Notes under the pieces: generated by a model
The model's database searches: none
What the model was told of the DNA's origin: nothing
Seen by the model: only the letters and a program-made list of their open reading frames with translations
Made by a program: the position numbers and the translations under genes
Shown here: piece by piece, positions 1 to 5,109 of the stretch
Numbering within the stretch: position 1 is the stretch's first letter
How the letters are laid out: each line of letters opens with the position of its first letter
Assembly (NCBI GenBank): GCA_902773305.1
Contig: CACYEB010000228.1
Location: 1 to 7,417, forward strand
DNA: 7,417 nt
Source of the DNA: an uncultured Bacteroidia bacterium
Lineage (GTDB): Bacteria; Bacteroidota; Bacteroidia; Bacteroidales; UBA932
Direction of reading: 5' to 3'

Positions 1-2
1 GA

Positions 3-1040
3 TTATTTAACTTTAACGTCGAACAGCCCCTCGGCGCTCTCGTCTTCTACCAGTTCGATCTCTATGGGGATATAGAACAGTCTCTCTTTGAGCCGTTCAT
101 GCACCAGGGGGTTGCGGCGCAGTCGCTGGGAGTCCTTTTCTGTGGTGAGGACTATGGCCTGGGGATGTTTGTCGGCAAAGTTCTCTATTTGCCGGATATC
201 CCGGTCGGTGAACACGTGATGGTCACTGAATTCGATGTGATAGTTGCGCGGATAGCGGGCGCTCACATGGTGACGAAGCTGGCTGCTGCCGGCGATTCCG
301 GTAAAGAGGATGGCTTCGTGGGAGTACATGTACCGATTGTTGCCCTGTTCGAATACGGCCACCGGATCGAAATACCTGACGGTGGTAAAGAAGACTTTCT
401 GATGCTCATCGATGCGGTTGGCGTTTTTCAGTTGCTGCTTTTCCGAGTCGTTGAGGTAGGGGGGACATTTGGTTATGATTACCGTGTCGGCGCGCTTTAG
501 CTGTGAGGGCAGGTCGCGCAACCGTCCGAAGGGAAGCAGGCTGTCTTTCGAAAGAGGCCGGTCGCACGTTATGAGGGTGACTTGCCGGGTGGGAATCAGC
601 CGCCTGTACTGCATCCCGTCGTCAAGCAGGATCACTTCAGGAACATCGCCGAAGGGCAGAGCCATAAGCATATTAATGGCACGTATCCGGTCGCGGTCAA
701 CGATGACCTTGACCTGCGGAAACTTGCGCTTGATCTGAAGCGGCTCATCGCCGACTTCTTCTACCTTGCTGTTGACTTCAACGAAACGGCAGGAGCGGGG
801 CTGCTGACGGCCGTATCCGCGGGAGATGACGGAAACCCGCCAGGCCCTCTCCAGGAGAGCTTTGATGAACATCTCCACGTGGGGGGTCTTGCCTGTCCCG
901 CCAACGGCCAGGTTACCTATCGATATAATGTAAACATTGTCGAATTTTACGGATTTCTTCCAACCCTTGTCGTAGGCCAGGTTTCGAAGCCACAGGCCCA
1001 GAGCGTAGGGAAATGCGAATATGTTGCCGATGTTTGCCAT
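3..1040 (-). CDS. lpxK: Tetraacyldisaccharide 4'-kinase LpxK (lipid A biosynthesis)
   Basis: LpxK transfers the ATP gamma-phosphate to the 4' position of the tetraacyl-disaccharide 1-phosphate lipid A precursor at the cytoplasmic face of the inner membrane. The 345-residue product has the family layout. An N-terminal hydrophobic/amphipathic segment (about residues 5-22) suits membrane association. The Walker A P-loop GNLAVGGTGKT is at 42-52, the GDEP motif (known catalytic Asp region) at 97-100, the Walker B-like DDGMQ at 140-144, DHHVFTDRD (region of the known catalytic His) at 273-281, and TTEKD at 299-303. Length is normal and the gene is complete, ending in TAA at positions 3-5. The ATG start lies 7 bp after the dusB stop, so the two genes are probably co-transcribed; no separate promoter is visible. 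One oddity is Tyr145, where DDGxQH normally has His. The identification is secure. Confidence 0.95.
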   Translation of the reverse strand: MANIGNIFAFPYALGLWLRNLAYDKGWKKSVKFDNVYIISIGNLAVGGTGKTPHVEMFIKALLERAWRVSVISRGYGRQQPRSCRFVEVNSKVEEVGDEPLQIKRKFPQVKVIVDRDRIRAINMLMALPFGDVPEVILLDDGMQYRRLIPTRQVTLITCDRPLSKDSLLPFGRLRDLPSQLKRADTVIITKCPPYLNDSEKQQLKNANRIDEHQKVFFTTVRYFDPVAVFEQGNNRYMYSHEAILFTGIAGSSQLRHHVSARYPRNYHIEFSDHHVFTDRDIRQIENFADKHPQAIVLTTEKDSQRLRRNPLVHERLKERLFYIPIEIELVEDESAEGLFDVKVK

Positions 1041-1047
1041 CTGAATG

Positions 1048-2022
1048 TTATTGCCAGTTCTGCTCTATGAAATCGAGAGTATTATACAACTCGTCAATGT
1101 CGGTCAAAGTTACCAATTTCAGCCGGGTTTCCTTGAAATTATCCAAACCTTTAAAATAGCAGGCCAGGTGGCGGCGCATTTCAAACACCCCGCGCCGCTC
1201 GCCTTTCACTTCTATCGATTTGGCGAGGTGGTCTTTTGCCAGGGCGACGCGGTCTGCCACCGACATTGGCGGCAGTTCTTCGCCGGTTTCAAGGAAATGC
1301 CTGATTTCGCGGAATATCCAGGGATGGCCAAAACTTGCACGGCCAATCATGACGCCGTCCACCCCGTAACGCTCAAAGGCGTTCAGGGCATCCTGCGGGG
1401 TGCGGATATCGCCGTTACCTATAATGGGTATGTGCATACGCGGGTTGTTTTTCACTGCGCCGATCAGGCTCCAGTCCGCCTCGCCCTTGTACATCTGGGC
1501 TCTGGTGCGGCCGTGGATGGTGAGGGCTCTGATGCCGGCATCCTGCAGCCGTTCTGCCAGTTCCACTATGATTTTGGAGTCGTTGTCCCAGCCAAGGCGC
1601 GTCTTGACGGTAACGGGCGTGTGGACGGCCTGTACCACCCGCCGGGTAATCTCCACCATCTTGTCCGGTTCCCGCATCATCCCGCTGCCGGCCCCGCGTC
1701 CGGCAATTTTCTTGACGGGACAGCCGAAGTTGATGTCTATCACATCCGGATGCGCCCGCTCGACTTTCACGGCGGAATCGACCATCGCTTCGGGAAGATG
1801 GCCGTAAATCTGAATGCCGACGGGCCGTTCGTAGTCGTAAATCTCCAGCTTGCTCAGACTGTCCGGCACGTCGCGTACCAGGGCGTCGCTGGAGACAAAC
1901 TCGGTATAAACCATATCGGCTCCGAACTTCTTGCAGATATAGCGGAAAGAGGTGTCGGTAACGTCCTCCATCGGCGCCAACAGAAGAGGCCGAACGCCAA
2001 GGTCTATGTCTCCGATTTTCAC
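1048..2022 (-). CDS. dusB: tRNA-dihydrouridine synthase (DusB type)
   Basis: This is an FMN- and NADPH-dependent enzyme that reduces specific uridines in the tRNA D-loop to dihydrouridine. The 324-residue protein is a complete TIM-barrel Dus. It shows the FMN-binding APMEDVTD at 16-23, the active-site NFGCPVKK at 98-105 (catalytic acid Cys101), KTRLGW at 140-145, HGRTRAQMY at 170-178, and the phosphate-binding GNGDI (202-206) and GVMIGRA (223-229). A small helical C-terminal domain follows from about residue 240. The start is GTG at 2022-2020: no ATG lies in frame before the upstream stop at 2067-2065, and the resulting MKIGDI N-terminus fits Bacteroidales homologues. lpxK follows after 7 bp. 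It is divergent from rplM, with 116 bp between the start codons. I see no convincing sigma-ABfr promoter on this strand. DusB is the usual Bacteroidetes subtype, but the subtype is inferred. Confidence 0.93.
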   Translation of the reverse strand: MKIGDIDLGVRPLLLAPMEDVTDTSFRYICKKFGADMVYTEFVSSDALVRDVPDSLSKLEIYDYERPVGIQIYGHLPEAMVDSAVKVERAHPDVIDINFGCPVKKIAGRGAGSGMMREPDKMVEITRRVVQAVHTPVTVKTRLGWDNDSKIIVELAERLQDAGIRALTIHGRTRAQMYKGEADWSLIGAVKNNPRMHIPIIGNGDIRTPQDALNAFERYGVDGVMIGRASFGHPWIFREIRHFLETGEELPPMSVADRVALAKDHLAKSIEVKGERRGVFEMRRHLACYFKGLDNFKETRLKLVTLTDIDELYNTLDFIEQNWQ

Positions 2023-2042
2023 GGCGGCGAAGGTAACATATT

Positions 2043-2073
2043 TTTGCTGCTTTGAAAAAAGTTTCTACCTTTG
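2043..2073 (+). promoter_or_regulatory. Bacteroidetes-type promoter of the rplM-rpsI-rpsB-tsf operon
   Basis: TTTG at 2043-2046 is followed by a 19-bp spacer and TAccTTTG at 2066-2073. This is an exact match to the primary sigma consensus of Bacteroidetes (-33 TTTG, -7 TAnnTTTG). Transcription would start near 2078-2080, giving a leader of about 60 nt before the GTG of rplM. The match is seen directly; activity is inferred. Confidence 0.8.
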
Positions 2074-2100
2074 CAGCCCCCCAGACTGAAGCTGGGCTGC
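2073..2100 (+). promoter_or_regulatory. Inverted repeat / 5' leader hairpin of rplM
   Basis: GCAGCCC (2073-2079) is perfectly complementary to GGGCTGC (2094-2100). An alternative inner stem pairs CCCAG (2080-2084) with CTGGG (2092-2096) around the loop ACTGAAG. The transcript probably begins near 2078-2080, so the RNA would carry mainly the inner CCCAG/CTGGG hairpin at its very 5' end. The full repeat exists only at DNA level or in a transcript from further upstream. An AT-rich unstructured stretch (2101-2138) follows before rplM. It may stabilise the 5' end or be an L13 autoregulatory leader; the sequence alone cannot decide between these. Confidence 0.55.
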
Positions 2101-2138
2101 AACACACATTATTAACCATTTAAAATCAATCAAAAACT

Positions 2139-2591
2139 GTGGACACATTAAGTTACAAGACTAAGTCGGTCAACAAGGAGAACTCCTCGAAAGAGTGGGT
2201 TGTCATCGATGCTACCGATCAGGTCCTGGGACGTCTGGCAAGCAGGGTTGCGATTTTGCTCCGCGGCAAAAACAAACCCAACTTCACGCCTAACGCAGAC
2301 TGCGGCGACAATGTGATCATTGTCAATGCCGACAAGGTCCGTCTCACCGGCAAGAAGATGACAGACAAGGTGTACGTGCGCCACACCGGTTATCCCGGAG
2401 GTCAGCGTTTCACCACGCCCAAGGAGCTGTTCTCACGCAAGCCCCTGGCCGTACTTGAGCACGCCGTTCGCGGAATGCTCCCCCGTACCCGTCTTGGCGA
2501 GCAGCAGTTCAAAAACCTGCATCTGTATGTAGGCAGCGAGCATCCTCACCAGGCGCAGAACCCTAAAACAATTACCCTTAATGAAATTTAA
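2139..2591 (+). CDS. rplM: 50S ribosomal protein L13 (uL13)
   Basis: L13 is an early-assembling large-subunit protein that binds 23S rRNA. The product has 150 residues, the normal length. It has the family motifs: VLGRLAS (29-35), CGDNVIIVNADKVRLTGKK (55-72), GYPGG (84-88), AVRGMLP (109-115) and YVGSEHPHQAQNP (130-142). Translation starts at GTG 2139. This gives the N-terminus MDTLSYKT typical of Bacteroidales L13, and the 5' flank is A-rich without a Shine-Dalgarno sequence. It is the first gene of the ribosomal operon, about 60 nt behind a sigma-ABfr promoter, and rpsI follows after 12 bp. L13 and S9 are adjacent in nearly all bacteria, which supports both calls. Confidence 0.97.
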   Translation: MDTLSYKTKSVNKENSSKEWVVIDATDQVLGRLASRVAILLRGKNKPNFTPNADCGDNVIIVNADKVRLTGKKMTDKVYVRHTGYPGGQRFTTPKELFSRKPLAVLEHAVRGMLPRTRLGEQQFKNLHLYVGSEHPHQAQNPKTITLNEI

Positions 2592-2603
2592 CTTTAGCGA
2601 AGC

Positions 2604-2993
2604 ATGGAATTAATCAACGCCCTTGGAAGACGTAAATCAGCAGTTGCTCGCGTTTATGTATGCCCCGGTAAAGGCAACATCACCATCAACGGCCGTGACC
2701 TGGAAGAGTATTTCAAGGAGGGAACCCTCCGTTATATCGTCCGTCAGCCCCTGGATGTTACCGAGACCCTGGCTTCGTTCGACATCAAGGCCAACCTTGA
2801 CGGCGGCGGAATCAAAGGTCAGGCAGAGGCACTCCGCCTTGCAATAGCCCGCGCTCTTTGCAAAGTGGACGCCGAGGCTTACCGTCCGGTTCTCAAGTCT
2901 AACGGTTTCCTCACCCGCGATGCCCGTGAGGTCGAGAGAAAGAAACCCGGACAGCCTGGTGCACGTAAACGTTTCCAGTTCAGCAAGCGTTAA
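2604..2993 (+). CDS. rpsI: 30S ribosomal protein S9 (uS9)
   Basis: S9 sits in the head of the small subunit, and its basic C-terminal tail reaches the P-site tRNA. The 129-residue product is complete. It shows GRRKSAVARV at 8-17, the core GGGIKGQAEALRLAIARAL at 67-85, and the basic tail from about 103 (LTRDAREVERKKPG...) ending in the conserved RFQFSKR with C-terminal Lys-Arg. The ATG start at 2604 lies 12 bp after the rplM stop, so the two are certainly co-transcribed. The start context is A/G-mixed without a Shine-Dalgarno. Downstream, an unusually long 198-bp gap separates it from rpsB. Confidence 0.97.
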   Translation: MELINALGRRKSAVARVYVCPGKGNITINGRDLEEYFKEGTLRYIVRQPLDVTETLASFDIKANLDGGGIKGQAEALRLAIARALCKVDAEAYRPVLKSNGFLTRDAREVERKKPGQPGARKRFQFSKR

Positions 2994-3018
2994 CATTAAC
3001 ACTGATTTACTTATCGCA

Positions 3019-3077
3019 CAGCAGGATTGCCAAAATTACGGGACCAACAGGTTTGCTACCCATAGTTTGCCCTGCTG
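3019..3077 (+). promoter_or_regulatory. rpsB leader hairpin 1 with motif copy 1
   Basis: The outer stem pairs CAGCAGG (3019-3025) with CCTGCTG (3071-3077), 7 perfect pairs. After an internal loop, 3033-3038 pairs with 3063-3068 (six pairs, one of them G-U). After a C/A mismatch, GGG (3040-3042) pairs with CCC (3059-3061). Inside, an asymmetric internal loop (AC at 3043-3044 opposite CTA at 3056-3058) separates this from a CAA/TTG stem (3045-3047 with 3053-3055) closed by a 5-nt loop. Confidence 0.6.
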
Positions 3078-3087
3078 CGGAAAATCC

Positions 3088-3114
3088 GGGAGACCAATAA
3101 GAATTGCTACTCCC
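3088..3114 (+). promoter_or_regulatory. rpsB leader hairpin 2 with motif copy 2
   Basis: GGGAG (3088-3092) pairs with CTCCC (3110-3114). The internal loop is again AC (3093-3094) opposite CTA (3107-3109). Then CAAT (3095-3098) pairs with ATTG (3103-3106) around the tetraloop AAGA. Compared with copy 1, the outer stem has gained AG on the 5' side and CT on the 3' side together, so pairing is kept. Confidence 0.65.
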
Positions 3115-3131
3115 CCATTGATGAAAAGAGA

Positions 3132-3160
3132 TTCCCTGGCCGCATAAAGGGCCCAAGGAA
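3132..3160 (+). promoter_or_regulatory. rpsB leader hairpin 3
   Basis: TTCC (3132-3135) pairs with GGAA (3157-3160) and GGCC (3138-3141) with GGCC (3150-3153), with a T-A pair, a C/A mismatch and one bulged C between; the loop is 3142-3149. A competing pairing of CCCT (3134-3137) with AGGG (3148-3151) is possible. It is followed by A/C-rich sequence, not a T-run, so it is not a terminator. Confidence 0.4.
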
Positions 3161-3191
3161 CAAAAACAAACAAAACAAACAACAAACAAAA
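3159..3191 (+). promoter_or_regulatory. A/C-only ribosome-loading tract before rpsB
   Basis: All 33 bases from 3159 to the base before the rpsB ATG are A or C (26 A, 7 C). The stretch cannot form Watson-Crick pairs with itself. Bacteroidetes initiate largely without Shine-Dalgarno pairing and favour A-rich unstructured 5' flanks, so this is probably the ribosome landing site of a highly translated gene. Confidence 0.65.
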
Positions 3192-4025
3192 ATGTCTAGA
3201 ACAAATTTCCAAGACTTGCTTGATGCAGGTGTTCACTTCGGTCACCAGAAGAGAAAATGGAATCCGAAAATGGCTCCGTACATCTTTATGGAGAAGAACG
3301 GAATCCACATCATAGACCTGCATAAGACTGTGGTTAAAATAGATGAGGCTGCAATGGCACTCAAGCAGCTTGCCCGCACGGGCCGCAAGGTGCTTTTCGT
3401 GGCCACCAAGAAACAGGCCAAGGATATCGTGTCCGAGAAGGCTGCGGCTGTCGGAATGCCCTACGTAACCGAGCGCTGGGCAGGCGGTATGCTCACCAAC
3501 TTCCCCACTATCCGCAAAGCCGTCAAGAAAATGGCCAACATCGACAAGATGAAAGAAGACGGCACTTATGACACACTTGCAAAGCGCGAGCGCTTGCAGA
3601 TAGACCGCCAGAAAGCCAAACTTGAGAAGAACCTCGGTTCCATCAAGGATCTCGCCCGTCTCCCGTCGGCACTCTTCGTAGTGGACGTACAGAAGGAGGT
3701 CAACGCGGTAAAAGAGGCAAATCGTCTGAACATTCCGGTATTTGCAATGGTTGATACGTGTTGCGATCCCACAAACATTGATTATGTAATCCCGGCAAAC
3801 GACGATGCTGCCAAATCTATCGCCATCGTGATGGAGGCAATGTGCGCTGCGATAGCAGAAGGCACACAGGAGCGCCAGATGGACAAAGACAAAGAGGCAG
3901 AGGAAAAGGTGGCAGAAGAGGGTGAGGCACCCGCAAAGAAGGTCCGCCCCCGTCGCACCCGCAAGGAAGAGCCCAAGGCTGAGGCTGCAGTTGCAGCAAC
4001 CGAAGCGGAAACACCTGCTGAATAA
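3192..4025 (+). CDS. rpsB: 30S ribosomal protein S2 (uS2) with extended acidic/basic tail
   Basis: S2 is a late-assembling small-subunit protein near the S1 site. The product has 277 residues against about 241 in E. coli. The conserved core covers residues 1-226: GVHFGHQ (13-19), WNPKM (23-27), ERWAGGMLTNF (94-104), LPSALFVVD (157-165), VDTCCDPT (187-194) and VIPANDDA (199-206). Residues from about 227 on form a low-complexity Glu/Lys/Ala-rich tail with a basic patch KKVRPRRTRK (249-258), likely disordered. C-terminal extensions are common in Bacteroidetes S2. The DTN of many homologues reads DTC here. The ATG at 3192 follows the A/C-only tract, and tsf follows after 22 bp, the standard rpsB-tsf pair. 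The structured leader upstream suggests autoregulation. Confidence 0.97.
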   Translation: MSRTNFQDLLDAGVHFGHQKRKWNPKMAPYIFMEKNGIHIIDLHKTVVKIDEAAMALKQLARTGRKVLFVATKKQAKDIVSEKAAAVGMPYVTERWAGGMLTNFPTIRKAVKKMANIDKMKEDGTYDTLAKRERLQIDRQKAKLEKNLGSIKDLARLPSALFVVDVQKEVNAVKEANRLNIPVFAMVDTCCDPTNIDYVIPANDDAAKSIAIVMEAMCAAIAEGTQERQMDKDKEAEEKVAEEGEAPAKKVRPRRTRKEEPKAEAAVAATEAETPAE

Positions 4026-4047
4026 TTAACTTAAAAGATTTATCGAA

Positions 4048-5043
4048 ATGGAAATCAAAGCAGTAGATGTTGCGAAATTGCGCAAAATGACCGGTGCCGG
4101 TATGATGGACTGCAAAAAGGCCCTGGTAGAGGCAGAAGGCGACTTCAACCGTGCACAGGAGATTATCCGCGAGAAGGGTAAACTGGTTGCAGCTAAGCGT
4201 GCCGACCGCGAGACCAACGAAGGTGCAGTGATCGTACGCCTGACTCCCGACGGCAAGACAGCCATCCTGATGGCTATCGGCTGCGAGACCGACTTCGTTT
4301 CCGCCACTGCAGAGTTCAAGGCTCTGGCAGAGGCTGTTGCCGATGCGGCAATGGCAGCTCTCCCCGAAGACAAGGCGGCGCTTGAGAACAGCAAGATGGC
4401 AAACGGCCAGACCGTAGCCGAGTTTATCACCGAGCAGGCTGCAAAATGCGGCGAAAAGCACCAGATCGCTTACTACGCAAAGATGCAGGCTCCCTTCATC
4501 GGTTCGTATGTACACTTTACCCGCAAAGACGGAGCTATCGTCGGCTTCAACAAAGAGGTTTCGGCAGAGCTTGCAAAGCACATCGCAATGCAGGTTACTT
4601 CCATGAAACCCGTTGCTGTAGATGAGGCAAGCGTTCCGGCAACCGTGGTAGAGCAGGAGATGACTGTTGCTGTCGAGAAGACCCGCGAAGAGCAGATCCG
4701 CAAGGCCGTTGACAACGCCCTCAAGAAGGCCGGCATCAACCCCGCCCACTGCGACAGCGATGACCATATCTCATCCAACACTGCAAAGGGTTGGCTCACA
4801 GAGGCCCAGGCAGCCCAGGCACGCGAGATTATCAAAACCGTGTCTGAAAGCGCAGCTGCCGCTCTCAACGAGAATATGGTACAGAACATAGCCAAAGGCC
4901 GTCTCGCCAAATTTTTCAAGGAGCAGACTCTCGAGAATCAGGAGTTTGTAATGGGTGACAAGATCAGCGTTAAGGATTATATCAAGAGCGTTGACAAGGA
5001 TGCAAAGGTTACGGCATTCTGCCGGTTCTCCCTGAGCGACTAA
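4048..5043 (+). CDS. tsf: Translation elongation factor Ts
   Basis: EF-Ts is the guanine nucleotide exchange factor that regenerates EF-Tu-GTP in the cytoplasm. The 331-residue product has the N-terminal UBA-like domain (about 5-45, with LRKMTGAGMMDCKKAL at 11-26) and the EF-Tu-contacting TDFV at 81-84, which inserts near the EF-Tu magnesium site. Two core subdomains span roughly 55-280, and the C-terminal module includes GRLAKFFKE (284-292) and KDYIKS (309-314). Length fits Bacteroidales EF-Ts, which is longer than the 283 residues of E. coli. The start is ATG 4048, with an A/T-rich flank and no Shine-Dalgarno. It is the last gene of the operon: an intrinsic terminator begins 20 bp after the stop codon. 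Confidence 0.97.
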   Translation: MEIKAVDVAKLRKMTGAGMMDCKKALVEAEGDFNRAQEIIREKGKLVAAKRADRETNEGAVIVRLTPDGKTAILMAIGCETDFVSATAEFKALAEAVADAAMAALPEDKAALENSKMANGQTVAEFITEQAAKCGEKHQIAYYAKMQAPFIGSYVHFTRKDGAIVGFNKEVSAELAKHIAMQVTSMKPVAVDEASVPATVVEQEMTVAVEKTREEQIRKAVDNALKKAGINPAHCDSDDHISSNTAKGWLTEAQAAQAREIIKTVSESAAAALNENMVQNIAKGRLAKFFKEQTLENQEFVMGDKISVKDYIKSVDKDAKVTAFCRFSLSD

Positions 5044-5062
5044 ACATTCCCATAAATATTTG

Positions 5063-5103
5063 AAAATAAAAGATTAGCTTTGTGGCTGATCTTTTATTTT
5101 TTT
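5063..5103 (+). terminator. Intrinsic terminator of the rplM-tsf operon
   Basis: A 16-bp stem pairs 5063-5078 with 5085-5100, with a single G-U pair (5075/5088). The 6-nt loop is TTTGTG (5079-5084), and a T-run covers 5097-5103. The top of the stem is GC-closed (AGC/GCT) and the base is A/T. The A-rich 5' arm gives a short T-rich run on the other strand too, so weak bidirectional function is possible. The T-run ends only 6 bp before the next start codon. Confidence 0.85.
5075..5082 (+). promoter_or_regulatory. Candidate -7 promoter box for the GH2 gene
   Basis: TAGCTTTG matches the Bacteroidetes -7 consensus TAnnTTTG exactly. It would start transcription near 5087-5090, about 20 nt before the ATG at 5110. 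No TTTG lies at the proper 19-21 bp spacing; the nearest (5059-5062) is only 12 bp away. Support is therefore partial. The box spans the top of the terminator stem and its loop. Confidence 0.4.
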
Positions 5104-5109
5104 ATCGAG

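Larger units (their letters stand above)
2994..3191 (+). promoter_or_regulatory. Candidate structured RNA leader of rpsB-tsf
   Basis: This 198-bp gap is the only long spacer in the ribosomal operon and holds no plausible gene. By hand pairing it forms three successive hairpins (3019-3077, 3088-3114, 3132-3160) and then a 33-nt A/C-only tract up to the rpsB start codon. Hairpins 1 and 2 contain two versions of one motif (see their entries). Ribosomal protein S2 is known to repress its own rpsB-tsf mRNA through a leader in enterobacteria, so an analogous control element is the natural inference. I cannot say whether this matches a described RNA family. No clear sigma-ABfr promoter was found inside, so it is probably an intercistronic leader in the operon transcript. 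Confidence 0.65.

Noticed and set aside
1045..2055. Open frame of 336 codons on the plus strand opposite dusB
   Set aside because: It is an antisense shadow of dusB. The dusB strand carries all expected motifs, and this frame shows none.
3026..3055. Promoter-like ATTG (3026-3029), 18 bp, CAGGTTTG (3048-3055) inside the rpsB leader
   Set aside because: Both boxes are imperfect and overlap the paired bases of hairpin 1. The RNA-structure reading explains the sequence better. Start-site mapping would decide.
3817..4767. Minus-strand frame of 316 codons across rpsB and tsf
   Set aside because: It spans two certain genes on the other strand, and the translation is low-complexity Leu/Cys/Gly-rich with no family resemblance.
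5080..5109. TTG at 5080 as an earlier, in-frame start for the GH2 protein
   Set aside because: It falls in the terminator loop and would add 10 residues before a well-formed lipoprotein signal peptide. ATG 5110 gives the proper MKK start.
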